Shown piece by piece: positions 26,931 through 36,161 of a DNA stretch of 64,000 nucleotides (its first letter is position 1; each line of letters begins with the position of its first letter). Position numbers and translations under genes: made by a program. The notes beneath the pieces are model-generated. The model searched no databases. It saw nothing but the letters and a program-made list of their open reading frames with translations, and was not told the origin of the DNA. Origin of the DNA: Candidatus Zixiibacteriota bacterium (lineage in GTDB: Bacteria > Desulfobacterota > Binatia > UBA9968); the NCBI GenBank assembly GCA_035574315.1, contig DATLYW010000045.1, positions 1 to 64,000 on the forward strand, in the 5' to 3' direction.

Positions 26931-27932
26931 GTGATCGGTACTCATTTTGAAAGGACTCATGGAACCGTCCGACCCGCTATGCATCCCGGCGCATCTCCGA
27001 CAAAACGGCTCCGGCGGCTGTTGAAGTCCGCCTCGGCCTCGCCGTTTTTCCGGCGAAAGCTTCGCGACCTCCGCGCCCGGGAAATCCGGGACGAGGAAGC
27101 TTTTTCCCGGGACGTCCCCGCGACCCGCCTCGAGGAGCTTGTGGCCGAACGCGCCGCCTCCGGCGATCCCTATTCTCTGCGGTGGTGCGGCAGGGACGCG
27201 CCGGCGGTCGTGCTGCAAACCGAGTACGACGTCGACCCGCCGCTTTACGTCGGCTTCGAGCCCTCGGTTCTGAGGACCTATGCCGGGGCTCTCGCCCGGT
27301 GCTGGTCTCTGCTCGGCGTGACGAAGGGCGACCGGATCGCCGTCTTCGATTACGGCACGAGCCCCCTCTCTTATCTCGCCTCTTCCCTCTTCACGCCCTA
27401 CCTCGGACGCGGCGCCGCGGAAATCCTGGGCTGCCTGCCGATCTGCAACGACGGAACCGCCAACATGGCTCCGCGAGCCGTCGAGATTCTCCGGTTCGTC
27501 CGCCCTCGCGTCATGTTCGTCCGGCCCGAGTGCCTCCATCCGTTGGCGACCGAGATCAGCCGGAAGCGCCTCTCGTACGCGGATTGCTCGAGCGCGCTGG
27601 TCGTGGCGCAGAACGAGGAAATCCTGTCGCGGGAAGATCAAGCCGGATACGAGGATATCTTCGGGGTGCCGGTGTACCGCCTGCTTCGCATCGACATCGC
27701 GATGTTTCTGGCCGTCGAGTGCCCGCATTGCCGCCTGCTCCATTCGCCCCACGACCTTTATTTCCTGGAGAACGGCGGTGAACCGAGCGGCAATTTCAGA
27801 AAGGACCCGCTCCTGGTCACCAACTGGTTCGCGAGAAGCCTGCCGACCCTGCGCTATCTCAGCCGGGCGAGAGGAACGGTGGTCTCCTCCGGCTGCCCGC
27901 TCCGCCCTCGCGACCAGAGGATCGCGGCATGA
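26931..27932 (+). CDS. PaaK-like adenylate-forming-fold protein lacking the ATP loop
   Basis: The 333-aa protein begins directly after the methyltransferase stop (GTG 26931; ATG 26979 is an equally good alternative). RLRRLLKSASASPFFRRKL matches the N-terminal helix of phenylacetate-CoA ligases. The positions that should hold TSGTTGKP read TEYDVDPPL, so the ATP-binding loop appears lost, and the usual YGLTE motif is not found. It is about 100 residues shorter than PaaK. I read it as a non-catalytic or altered-function ligase relative rather than a frameshifted gene, because the frame is open and codon use is like the neighbours. Confidence 0.6.
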   Translation: MIGTHFERTHGTVRPAMHPGASPTKRLRRLLKSASASPFFRRKLRDLRAREIRDEEAFSRDVPATRLEELVAERAASGDPYSLRWCGRDAPAVVLQTEYDVDPPLYVGFEPSVLRTYAGALARCWSLLGVTKGDRIAVFDYGTSPLSYLASSLFTPYLGRGAAEILGCLPICNDGTANMAPRAVEILRFVRPRVMFVRPECLHPLATEISRKRLSYADCSSALVVAQNEEILSREDQAGYEDIFGVPVYRLLRIDIAMFLAVECPHCRLLHSPHDLYFLENGGEPSGNFRKDPLLVTNWFARSLPTLRYLSRARGTVVSSGCPLRPRDQRIAA

Positions 27933-29257
27933 CCCCGGCCGATCGACCACAAGACCGCTTCGACGACATGGATACCTGGCCCCGGGAGCGTCTGCGCCGG
28001 TTTCAGTATCGAAAGCTGAAGCAGGTCGTGGATCGGGCCTACCGGCATCTTCCTTTCTACCGCCGGCGGTTCGACGCGGCGGGCGTGCGCCCGGATCAAA
28101 TAAGGAGCCTCGAAGATTTTACGCGGCTGCCTCTGTTCACCAAGAGGGATGTCCTTCGCGAGATGGAGGAACGAGGAAGCTTCTGCGCCGGCATGGAGCT
28201 CCGGGACCCCGCCGATCCCGCCGCCCTGTGCATGACGTCCGGCACTCTCGGCTCGGCTTTCCTTTGTCTTTCCGGGAAATGGCGCTCCGCTCGCGGCGAC
28301 TCGCTGGCCCGCTATTGCTGGTGGGGAGGACTGCGTCCGGGAATGCGCGCGCTCATGGCCGCACCCGCGTGGCACGGCCTGGCGGTCCAGGAGAGCCGCG
28401 CTCTGGAGCGTCTCGGCGCAACCTGCGTGATCCCGTGGGGAACTTTCCTGCCTCGATACGCGGGAAATTTTCTCGACGCCTTGAGAGATCTCAGGCCGCA
28501 GTTCGTTTCCATGTTCCTTCCGATGCTCTACGCCCTCCTGGCGGAGTGCCGCCGGCGCGAAATCGAGCCGCGGGAGGCCTTCAACGGCGTCCGCCACCTG
28601 GTCCTGGTCGGTGCCCCCATGACGCCGCGCGGCAGGGATCGGCTGAGAGAGGAGCTGGGCGTAGCCGATGTCTTCGAAGGGCTCGGCAATCCCGAGGCGC
28701 TGACCGCGATGGAATGCTCTTTTCACTGCGGGCACCATCTCTTTCTCGACTGTTGTTACGTGGAGGTCGTGGATCCCGAAAACGGCGCCCCCGTGCCTCC
28801 CGGCGCGCGCGGCACCGTGGTCGTCACGTCGCTGATTCCTCACGGCTCCCTTTACATCCGCTACGATTCGGGCGATGTCGGCGAAATTCTTCCCGAACCC
28901 TGTCCGTGCGGGAGAACCTGGCCGCGGCTGGAGGTCTACGACCGCTGGGCCAACGCGGTGCACGTCGCCGGAGCGCGGATCTTTCCCTACGACGTACGCT
29001 TGTGCCTGGACGACGTGCCGGAGCTGATCGGCGTCCCGTTCGCGCTCCTTCGCGGCGACAGGAGCTCGAGATCGCTTCGCCTGGTGATCCAGAAAACCCC
29101 GAACGGAGATTCCGAAAGGCTGGGGAGGCGCCTGCGGGCGCGCATCGAGGAAAGTCTCGGAATCGAAGCCAGCGCAGAATGGACCGAGCGATTGCCGGAG
29201 CGGTGGAAGGGGATCGCAGTGATCGAGGAAAAGGACTGGAGAGGCTCAGATGTCTAA
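27929..29257 (+). CDS. PaaK-like phenylacetate/aryl-CoA ligase family protein
   Basis: The 442-aa protein is full length for PaaK. It has RFQYRKLKQVVDRAYRHLPFYRRR at the N-terminus, a partly kept ATP loop (CMTSGTLGS, where Lys-Pro is missing), FEGLGNPEAL for the usual YGLSE region, and RYDSGDVGEILPEPCPCGRT, a strongly conserved PaaK segment. The ATG overlaps the preceding stop by 4 nt. It may still form an acyl-adenylate, but the loop change makes this uncertain. Phenazine- and siderophore-type pathways use PaaK relatives as adenylating enzymes; the substrate here is unknown. Confidence 0.75.
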   Translation: MTPADRPQDRFDDMDTWPRERLRRFQYRKLKQVVDRAYRHLPFYRRRFDAAGVRPDQIRSLEDFTRLPLFTKRDVLREMEERGSFCAGMELRDPADPAALCMTSGTLGSAFLCLSGKWRSARGDSLARYCWWGGLRPGMRALMAAPAWHGLAVQESRALERLGATCVIPWGTFLPRYAGNFLDALRDLRPQFVSMFLPMLYALLAECRRREIEPREAFNGVRHLVLVGAPMTPRGRDRLREELGVADVFEGLGNPEALTAMECSFHCGHHLFLDCCYVEVVDPENGAPVPPGARGTVVVTSLIPHGSLYIRYDSGDVGEILPEPCPCGRTWPRLEVYDRWANAVHVAGARIFPYDVRLCLDDVPELIGVPFALLRGDRSSRSLRLVIQKTPNGDSERLGRRLRARIEESLGIEASAEWTERLPERWKGIAVIEEKDWRGSDV

Positions 29258-30503
29258 GGGAGCTGTCGGCCTGACGGCGGGGTACTGGCCGGAAAACGTC
29301 TATCGCTACCTCGCAATTCCGGGCATGTCGCTGGACGAGGGCTTGATCGCGCGACCCGCACGGCGACGAGCGGACCATCCGGCGCTGCTGACGGGCGATG
29401 CCGCCGTGACCTACGGGCGGCTGGGCGCCGAAGCGGATCGGATCGGTAGAGCCCTGCTCGCGCTCTCCGACGGCCGGGCTGCCCGAGTCGCTGTGGTGAC
29501 GCGCCGGCCCATGTGCGCCGCCGAGCTCCTCTTCGGCGCGCTGAAGGCCCGCTGGGTCGTTTTCGTCGCGGATCCTTCCCTGCCGGCGCCGGCGCTGGCG
29601 GATCAGTGCCGGCGGTTCGGCGCCGACGCCGTTGTCGCGGGCGAGGCGGACATCGAGCGGAAACTGCAGACGGAGGCTTCGGAACCGCGCGTCATCCTGC
29701 TCGACCGGCTTCTGGAGAAGGAATCGAAGATCTCCCCTCCCCGCGGGCGACAGGATTTCCAGGCGCCTGCCGTCGCCGTGGCGATGGATGACGGCCGCCT
29801 GGTTTACCACAGCCACGCCTCCCTGCTCGCGGGAGCCGTCTCGTGGAGCGCCTTCGTCCAGTTGCGCGCCGAGGACGTGATGCTCGGGCTCCAGCCGTTG
29901 CACCGCTGGGAAGGGCTGTACGCTCTTCTGCCGATCCTGTTTCGCGGGGGAAGCTGCCTGCTCGCCGGGCTGCAGGATCCGGAGGTTACCGCCGAAGCGA
30001 TCGTCAGGCACCGTCCGGTATACGCGATCGTTCCCCGGCTCGAGGCAAGAAAGCTCTATCACCCCGAAAACAAGCCCGTGGTGCAGGCGATCAGGACGGC
30101 GCTTCGCGGACTGTTCGTGTCGGTCAATGAGCCGTTTACGGTTATGGGGCGAGCCAGGCTTCGAAACCTGCTGGAGAAGCCCGCGCTTCTCAGTTACGGC
30201 TCCCAGCAGGCCGGTCCGGTTCTCTCGTCGCATCCCACGTGGTACCTCGACGCCGCCGTGGGCATGCCTCTGACCAACGTCGATGTCTGGCCCTTGAACC
30301 CGTCCAGTGGAAAGCCGCTGCGGGTTCCGTGGGAGACCGTGGAATACGCCGAGGTCGGAGTCAAATCGCCGATGGTCGCGGTCGGGTACGAGACGGCGGA
30401 GGATGCCGAGAAACACGTGCGCGACGGGTGGCTGCGCACGAGGATCGTCGCGACCATGGACCCGAACGGGCTTTTCTACCTCCAGTCCAAGGTCACTGAC
30501 TGA
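29250..30503 (+). CDS. Truncated acyl-CoA synthetase-like protein, probable pseudoenzyme
   Basis: The 417-aa protein follows the ANL fold through YGRLGAEADRIGRALLAL and a GVKSPMVAVGYETAED segment. Where the family has TSGSTGxPKG it shows DGRLVYHSHASLLAG, only the part after the loop. It ends right after the hinge (YLQSKVTD), without the C-terminal domain that carries the catalytic Lys. Both ATP chemistry and the thiolation step should be impaired. The start overlaps the preceding gene by 8 nt and its end overlaps the convergent cytochrome gene by 11 nt. A binding or scaffolding role next to the two PaaK-like proteins is a guess. Confidence 0.65.
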   Translation: MSKGAVGLTAGYWPENVYRYLAIPGMSLDEGLIARPARRRADHPALLTGDAAVTYGRLGAEADRIGRALLALSDGRAARVAVVTRRPMCAAELLFGALKARWVVFVADPSLPAPALADQCRRFGADAVVAGEADIERKLQTEASEPRVILLDRLLEKESKISPPRGRQDFQAPAVAVAMDDGRLVYHSHASLLAGAVSWSAFVQLRAEDVMLGLQPLHRWEGLYALLPILFRGGSCLLAGLQDPEVTAEAIVRHRPVYAIVPRLEARKLYHPENKPVVQAIRTALRGLFVSVNEPFTVMGRARLRNLLEKPALLSYGSQQAGPVLSSHPTWYLDAAVGMPLTNVDVWPLNPSSGKPLRVPWETVEYAEVGVKSPMVAVGYETAEDAEKHVRDGWLRTRIVATMDPNGLFYLQSKVTD

Positions 30504-31269
30504 GCTGGCTTGGCGGAGCCGCCGGGAGAAAGCCGAGCTCCATCCGCTCTCTGGCCACCGGATTGGCAAAGTAGCCGAGGTAACGGAGCGCCAGAGCTCG
30601 ATCGGCGGGACCGAGCAGATCCGCAAACCCCGGCATCGCCGTTTCCGGCTTTCCGTTCGTGATAACCGAGAAGAGATAGGACTCCGTTTGCTTGTTCATC
30701 CAGATCGCGTCGGTAAAATCGCGCGGCTCTGGAGAAAGGAGGTGGCCCACGGGTCCCGCACCGTTGCCCGACTCCCCGTGGCAGCCCGCGCAGTAGGTCC
30801 GGTAAACCGCGCGCCCCGCCCTGTAAGCGGAGAGACTCTTCGGAGCCTCGGGAACGCTTGCGGCCGGCGCCGGCGCGCCTGCCGCGGGCGCTCTCGGCAG
30901 GCTTTGAAGAAAGGCGATCAAAGCCGCCAGCTCCTGCCCCGAAAGATAGCCGTAAGAGGGCATCGGGCTCCAGGGAAGCAGGGCGCGGGGGCGAATGAGA
31001 TAGGCCAGGTACCAGTCGCGAGTTCGCCTGGGCGTCTTGCGCAAATCGGGCACGAATCCGACGGCCGCATCCGGCACATGCGGAGCAAGCGTGGTCACGT
31101 GGCAGGAAACGCAGGATTCCCGCTTGAAGAGCTGTCGGCCCCTCGCCGCCGCGGCGGCGACGTTCTCTTTCGGGAAAGGTTCCGGCGCGGGCACGCATCC
31201 CGCCAGGCCGGCCCCGCAGAGAACGACCAGCAGCGCCAGCTTCTTTGGCCTTCTGCCGAGAAGGGTCAT
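30493..31269 (-). CDS. Diheme cytochrome c lipoprotein
   Basis: The 258-aa protein has a lipobox (LAGC, Cys25) and two heme motifs, CVSCH (53-57) and CAGCH (160-164), each in a class I-like cytochrome domain. A Pro/Ala-rich linker separates the domains (about 125-143). It is the last gene of the minus-strand Rieske/cytochrome b operon and would be the terminal electron carrier or the link to an oxidase or reductase. Its 3' end overlaps the convergent ligase-like gene. Confidence 0.9.
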   Translation of the reverse strand: MTLLGRRPKKLALLVVLCGAGLAGCVPAPEPFPKENVAAAAARGRQLFKRESCVSCHVTTLAPHVPDAAVGFVPDLRKTPRRTRDWYLAYLIRPRALLPWSPMPSYGYLSGQELAALIAFLQSLPRAPAAGAPAPAASVPEAPKSLSAYRAGRAVYRTYCAGCHGESGNGAGPVGHLLSPEPRDFTDAIWMNKQTESYLFSVITNGKPETAMPGFADLLGPADRALALRYLGYFANPVARERMELGFLPAAPPSQLSQ

Positions 31270-31317
31270 CGCAAGCGCCTTCCTCCCCTGCGCTCTCGAA
31301 CCCGGTTTGCCGCCGGC

Positions 31318-32409
31318 TCAGCCGAGGGTCTTCAAGTAGGCCACCAGGGCCTTGACCTGCTCGTCGTTGAGATACAGGCGGGGCATCTTGCCCCCGGGCA
31401 GCACCCGATCGGGATCCCGCAGCAACTGCTCCAGTTCTTCGGGGCTTCGCTTCCGACCTATATAGGTCAACGCGGGACCTACCTCCCCTCCGCTGCTGCC
31501 GACCGTGTGGCACAGGCTGCAACCCGCGCCCCGGAAAAGCGCGCGACCCGAATACCGGAAGCGCTCGACCGCGTCGCCCGCGGCGACCTTCGATCGCTCC
31601 TCGACCCGCGCCGGCAGCGGCGGCTTACCGGAAAGGGACGCGCTTCTGACCTGGAGCGCCGCGGTTCTCAGTCGGTCCCGGGTATCCCGGAGCGTCATCA
31701 GATAGATCGTGATGTCGCGTATCTCTTCCCGGGTCATCGCATAAACCGGCATCGTCGACCCCGCGACTACTCCCTGCGGTCTCGCGAGGTGCGCGTACAG
31801 CCAAAGCCAGTCGCGGTGGCTGCCGACGGCGCTCAAATCGGGCCCTTCGTCCCCTCCTTCTCCGTCGATGCGATGGCATCCCAGGCAGAAGTAGCGATTG
31901 ACGAGTCGCCTGCCGCGGATGACGCCAGCGATCTCCGCCGGCGCAAGGCTGTCCTCGCCGTGGCAGCCGTAGCACGCCGCCTGCATGTACTCTCGCTTCA
32001 ACAAAGATCTCGCGCGGATCGTTCCCTGACCGTGCGCATCGAGCGTGGTGACGGCTCTGCCTTCTCCTCCGTGACAAACCACGCAGCCGAAGCGCTGCGG
32101 CGGATGACTCTTCAGCAGAGCAGGGTGCGCTCCCAGCGGCTGAGCCAGAGAGCCGATCGCCGCGTCGTCCAGCCCCAGGTGGCAGGACGTGCAGCGCTCC
32201 ACCGAGCCCAGCTCTTTTGGCTGCAGCTGCTTGATCTCGAGCCGTTGACCCGCCGCCCATTCCTTGACCGCCTCGTTCGTCGTGAGCGCCGCGGCCAACC
32301 GGTAGTACGATTCTTGATAGCCCGTCCATTCCCGCCCGCTACTGTCCCAGAAGACCCAGCCGAGAACCAGCGCCAGGCACAGATTGGCCAGTCCGAGCCA
32401 TCTTTCCAT
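31318..32409 (-). CDS. Pentaheme c-type cytochrome
   Basis: The start is ATG 32409, which begins with a single N-terminal membrane segment; upstream frame is non-coding. The 363-aa product has CxxCH at 73, 109, 146, 175 and 297. The first four sites have the same order and spacing trend as the heptaheme protein at 9346-11019 (CTSCH, CVVCHGG, CYGCH, CLGCHRIDG). The two are therefore paralogues in paralogous bc operons. It would take electrons from the Rieske centre encoded upstream. Confidence 0.9.
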   Translation of the reverse strand: MERWLGLANLCLALVLGWVFWDSSGREWTGYQESYYRLAAALTTNEAVKEWAAGQRLEIKQLQPKELGSVERCTSCHLGLDDAAIGSLAQPLGAHPALLKSHPPQRFGCVVCHGGEGRAVTTLDAHGQGTIRARSLLKREYMQAACYGCHGEDSLAPAEIAGVIRGRRLVNRYFCLGCHRIDGEGGDEGPDLSAVGSHRDWLWLYAHLARPQGVVAGSTMPVYAMTREEIRDITIYLMTLRDTRDRLRTAALQVRSASLSGKPPLPARVEERSKVAAGDAVERFRYSGRALFRGAGCSLCHTVGSSGGEVGPALTYIGRKRSPEELEQLLRDPDRVLPGGKMPRLYLNDEQVKALVAYLKTLG

Positions 32410-32420
32410 CGCGCCCTCGC

Positions 32421-33671
32421 TCAGTTCGGGCCCGGCCAGTTCTCCCAGGGCCAGTAGAAATTCCAGTTCGGCCCGCGGAAAAACACTCCGATCGCCGTCA
32501 AGACGACGATCGCGATCAGGATCGCCGTCCAGACCACGATCATGAAGATGCGCTCCCGGGAGAACCAGACTCCGACCCCTGCCGGGCCGCGGTCGACGTA
32601 CGGCAGCGCAACCAGGAAAACCAGCAGAAGCGTAGGCACCATGATGCCGCCCCAGAACGCGGAATAGCTCACGAGCTCCTGCAGGCCGAGAAAGTACCAC
32701 GGAGCCTTCGACGGGTTGCTGGGCAGCAGCGGATTGGCTTCTTCTTCGAGAGGCGCATCGAACACGATCGAGGCCGCCAGCAGCCCGGCCATGAGCACGG
32801 CGAAAACCAGAAGCTCGAGGTATACCACCGTCGGGAACGTGGGAAGGACGGGCTCCGTGCGATGAGCTTCGGGGTTTTTTTCGAAAGGATGGGCGAGACC
32901 GCCGTCCTTGATCACGCGCCAGACGTGATAATTCACCAAGAGCGCGGTCACGGCGGGAATGGCGATGACGTGCAAAGTGTAGAACCGGAGCAACGCTTCG
33001 CTCCCGACGGAGTCGCCGCCGAGCAGGAGAAATCGAAGTTTGGGGCCGAGCCACGGCGCGTAGCCGACGATGTTGGTGCCGACCGTGATCGCCCAGAAGG
33101 AGAGCTGATCCCAGGGAAGCAGATAGCCCGTGAAGCTGAGCGCCAGCGTCATGACCAGCAGGATCACGCCGAGCACCCAGTTGAACTCCCTCGGCGGCTT
33201 GTAGGCGCCGGTGTAGAAAACCCGGCACATGTGCACCGCGACCGCGACCACCATGGCTTCCGCCGCCCAGCGGTGAAGATTGCGCATGACCCTGCCGAAG
33301 GCGACCGTATAATTCAGATCGAGAATTCGTCCGTAGGCGGCGCCGGTCGACGGCTCGTAATAGAACATCAGGAAAATGCCGGTTATCCACTCGATGATGA
33401 AGAGGTAGAGACAGATGAGCCCCAGACCGAGGGTGGTCGCCGGCCGGATGCTGCGTTGGAACACCCTGGACGGATGGACGTGCAGGATCAAGTTGTTGAC
33501 CACGACGGCCAGCTGCTGCTTGAGCGTCTGCGGATAGTCCCCGCGAAATACCGATCGATACACACGCCCGCACGCGTCGCGCCACGCGCTGACGACGGCG
33601 CAGGAAATCCGTCCGAGTCTTCCCGCCAACCTAGGCTCCCCAGCAGCCGACGATCCGAATTCTCTCTTCAC
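32421..33671 (-). CDS. Cytochrome b of the second bc-type complex
   Basis: The 416-aa one-piece cytochrome b has the same b6-type His spacing as the 7623 copy. HRWAAEAMVVAVAVH has a 13-residue gap, and the pair from LHVIAIPAVT to YHVWR has a 14-residue gap. APWYFLGLQE is at the Qo site. It is about 100 residues shorter than the first copy, missing most of the middle and C-terminal extensions. The start as drawn (ATG 33671) overlaps the propeller lipoprotein gene by 41 nt, so a slightly later start is possible. Confidence 0.93.
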   Translation of the reverse strand: MKREFGSSAAGEPRLAGRLGRISCAVVSAWRDACGRVYRSVFRGDYPQTLKQQLAVVVNNLILHVHPSRVFQRSIRPATTLGLGLICLYLFIIEWITGIFLMFYYEPSTGAAYGRILDLNYTVAFGRVMRNLHRWAAEAMVVAVAVHMCRVFYTGAYKPPREFNWVLGVILLVMTLALSFTGYLLPWDQLSFWAITVGTNIVGYAPWLGPKLRFLLLGGDSVGSEALLRFYTLHVIAIPAVTALLVNYHVWRVIKDGGLAHPFEKNPEAHRTEPVLPTFPTVVYLELLVFAVLMAGLLAASIVFDAPLEEEANPLLPSNPSKAPWYFLGLQELVSYSAFWGGIMVPTLLLVFLVALPYVDRGPAGVGVWFSRERIFMIVVWTAILIAIVVLTAIGVFFRGPNWNFYWPWENWPGPN

Positions 33672-34893
33672 GAAGGGCGAGCAACGTGGCCGGCGCCGCG
33701 CCGGACACGGACCCCACGAGCCTTGATTCCCCGGGGCGCTCCTCCACCCACAAAAGGCTCCCGAAGCATTCCTCGATCCCGGCGACTCTGTCCGGCGGCG
33801 GCCTGAGCGGGTGCAGCTCGGCTGCCGAGCCTCGCTCCACCCTGAGCAAGTCCGCGTCGCGAAAGCGTCCGTCGAGCCACCGTCGGCGGCTGACGACGAT
33901 TTCCGTTCCGGCCGCGGACCAGGTCTGCGCGCCGAACACGGCCTGTGTCTCCTTCGCGACGATGGTGGACTGCCCGGTCCTCAAGTCCATCACGGAGAGC
34001 ACATTGCCGGGCGGCGCGCCCCCCGCAAGCGCGCCGCTCCTCGGCAGTGACTCCGGATGGCTGCTCAGATAACCCAGGCTGGCGCCGTCGGGAGAAAGGC
34101 GCGGCAGGCCGGTGTAGGACGGCTCCGGCAGAATTTCCCGGAGCGAGGAGCCGTTCGGAGACATCGACCAGATGCCCTGGGTCGCCATGCCGCGAAAGGG
34201 TTGCAGCCCCTGGAGATAAAGGTCCCTGGTCGCGCGGGACCAGGCGAACGGTACGGGGACCACGCCGCCCGAAAGATGCGTCTTTTCCGGAACGAGGGAG
34301 ACCTGAAAATCGCGCCGCAGCAGATCGACGACCGCAATGCGCCAAAAAACGCGCTCGCTGCGGCTGCGGCGGAGATCGATTTCGGCGTAACCGAGATGCT
34401 CCCCGGTGGGGCTGAGCGCAAATCCCAGGACGGCGAGATCCCTGGCCGGCACGATCCTGATCGAACGATGTCGCTGCCCGAGATCGAGAACCTCGATGTA
34501 GTTCCCGGACGGGTTCACGGTCTCGCGAACGAGATAGGCGAGCCGACCCGAGGCGAGCGAAGCGACCGTATCGCCGGTCGCCTTCCGCGCAAACTGGACG
34601 CTCTCCCTTGTTGCGAGATCCCGAACGACCATCGTGGTCGCGTCCCACCGTTCCAGCGCCAGCAACACGCCCTGGCGCGGAAACCGCCTCGCGAGAGAAA
34701 ACTCCCCTTGTTCCGTTACGTTGTCGGGGGCGCGCGCTCGATCGGGCGCTCCGGAATCCGGGGCGGCTGCCGGCCCGGCTTCAGCCGCGGAAGGAAAAGG
34801 CGGCGGGCCGGCCGGCGGGGAGTCGCACGCCGGCCCCGAAGCGATGAGCAGCACCACGACCAAAGCAGCAGGCGCGCGCTTCCTCCCGGCCAT
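33631..34893 (-). CDS. TolB-like beta-propeller lipoprotein
   Basis: The 420-aa protein has a signal peptide ending in a lipobox (ASGPAC). Repeated propeller blades follow, with motifs such as LGFALSPTGEHLGYAE, SMSPNGSSLREI and LPRLSPDGASLGYLSS that mark TolB/DPP-type propellers. It lies inside the bc operon, between the Rieske and cytochrome b genes. It may be an extra periplasmic subunit or an assembly factor for that complex. No such gene is in the first bc operon. There is no enzymatic motif. Confidence 0.75.
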   Translation of the reverse strand: MAGRKRAPAALVVVLLIASGPACDSPPAGPPPFPSAAEAGPAAAPDSGAPDRARAPDNVTEQGEFSLARRFPRQGVLLALERWDATTMVVRDLATRESVQFARKATGDTVASLASGRLAYLVRETVNPSGNYIEVLDLGQRHRSIRIVPARDLAVLGFALSPTGEHLGYAEIDLRRSRSERVFWRIAVVDLLRRDFQVSLVPEKTHLSGGVVPVPFAWSRATRDLYLQGLQPFRGMATQGIWSMSPNGSSLREILPEPSYTGLPRLSPDGASLGYLSSHPESLPRSGALAGGAPPGNVLSVMDLRTGQSTIVAKETQAVFGAQTWSAAGTEIVVSRRRWLDGRFRDADLLRVERGSAAELHPLRPPPDRVAGIEECFGSLLWVEERPGESRLVGSVSGAAPATLLALREERIRIVGCWGA

Positions 34894-34908
34894 TTCCCGC
34901 GCAGCCCT

Positions 34909-35358
34909 TCAGGCTCTGAAGAACGTGCCTCTCGGCACGGGGCGCCAGGTGTCCACCACCAGCTGCCCGTCGGGACCCTGCAAGATTCTGAGCCAGGGCA
35001 GGGGCGTGGGCGCAGGACCCGCCAGCACGCGCCCGTAGGAATCGAACTTGCTGCCGTGGCAGGGGCACTGGTATCCCCATTCGACTCTTCCGACCGTGCA
35101 GCCGAGATGGGTGCACACGGCCGACATCGCGTTGATTCCCTTTTCGCTCGACACGACGAAAACCCGGCTCTCGCGGAGAAATGTCTGGGTTCCGGGCGGA
35201 AAGTCCTCCGGCTTGCCGATCTTGAACATCGTGGGAGGACCGAACACCCGATCCGGGATGAGAAACCGGAAAGAGCCGAACCCCATCAGCGCCGCCTGGG
35301 CGACCACGCTTCCCCAGGCGAGGCGCACGAGAAATTCCTGGCGCGAAAGCTTTTGCAT
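34909..35358 (-). CDS. Rieske [2Fe-2S] protein of the second bc-type complex
   Basis: The 149-aa protein has an N-terminal membrane anchor preceded by SRQEFLVRL, a weak twin-arginine-like leader with only one arginine. The cluster motifs are CTHLGC (Cys82, His84, Cys87) and CPCHGS (Cys98, Cys100, His101). [12 protein letters not shown] follows as in the first copy. As first gene of the operon it lies directly downstream of a -24/-12-like element. It passes electrons from quinol to the multiheme cytochromes encoded further on. Confidence 0.95.
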   Translation of the reverse strand: MQKLSRQEFLVRLAWGSVVAQAALMGFGSFRFLIPDRVFGPPTMFKIGKPEDFPPGTQTFLRESRVFVVSSEKGINAMSAVCTHLGCTVGRVEWGYQCPCHGSKFDSYGRVLAGPAPTPLPWLRILQGPDGQLVVDTWRPVPRGTFFRA

Positions 35359-35390
35359 CGCCGTCCTCGAAGTTTTCGGCCCTACGGCCG

Positions 35391-35406
35391 CGCAAACTTC
35401 GTACCA
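35391..35406 (-). promoter_or_regulatory. Candidate sigma-54 promoter for the second bc operon
   Basis: Read on the minus strand, TGGTACGAAGTTTGCG has GG and GC 10 nt apart, a single mismatch in the -24 half (TGGTAC for TGGCAC) and TTGC in the -12 half. The predicted start is near 35380, 20 nt before the Rieske ATG at 35358. Confidence 0.4.
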
Positions 35407-35569
35407 CGCGCGAGCTCCACCCGATGCCGGAGCGCCAATATTTTCCCGGATTTTTCAGCCTCGGCCGTTGTCCGCCCGGAAAGTCATCTGCGATCTTTCA
35501 AGGAATCGAGAAAAATCAACCGACGATTCCTACCGGTGAGAAAATCCTGGCCGTCGTGTCGAGGGCGGT

Positions 35570-35989
35570 TCAGTGCTCGGCGAGGTAGCGCATGATGTCC
35601 GTCTCGGTCACCATCCCGACGAACTTCCCCTCTTCCACCACCGGGAGACAGCCGATCTTTTTTTCCATCAGCAAACGGGCCGCCTCCTTGATCGACGCGT
35701 CGGGCGATATCGTGATGACGGGTTTGCTCATCACTTCCTTTACCCGAACGGTTTTCATCAGATCCTTTTGCTCCCGATGCTTGAACCCCAGAACCTTGAC
35801 GAGAGCCGAATGGAACAGGTCGCGCTGGCTCAAGACCCCCACCACCCGCCCCTGCTCGAGTACCGGCAGATGACGTATCCGGCCGAGCGTCATGATATCG
35901 TCCGCGACGTCGAGGACGTCGTCGCATTCGAGGGTGACGACGTCTCTGACCATGATGGCCCGAACGGGAACTTGCTCTTCCGATGGCAT
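35570..35989 (-). CDS. Protein with two CBS domains
   Basis: The 139-aa product starts at ATG 35989, which has CCGGAGGAATTT upstream. It consists of two CBS domains in tandem: AIMVRDVVTLECDDVL with IRHLPVLEQGRVVGVLSQRDL, and EVMSKPVITISPDASI with IGCLPVVEEGKFVGMVTETDI. Such proteins bind adenosine nucleotides and act as energy-state sensors. There is no attached enzyme domain. The gene stands alone between the second bc operon and the RidA gene, so its partner is unknown. Confidence 0.9.
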   Translation of the reverse strand: MPSEEQVPVRAIMVRDVVTLECDDVLDVADDIMTLGRIRHLPVLEQGRVVGVLSQRDLFHSALVKVLGFKHREQKDLMKTVRVKEVMSKPVITISPDASIKEAARLLMEKKIGCLPVVEEGKFVGMVTETDIMRYLAEH

Positions 35990-36161
35990 GGGAAATTCCT
36001 CCGGGCTGCGGCAACCGCGCTGCCGATCACGCCGTAGAGTCACGCCTGATCGCCGGAAGCGCCGACGATGTCCGACAGGTACGTGTGCGAGAGCAGCTCG
36101 CGCGGCCAGCCCCGGCAATGAATCCCGATTTCGTTCCCGGTCGCCGCGGACTCGAAGCCGC

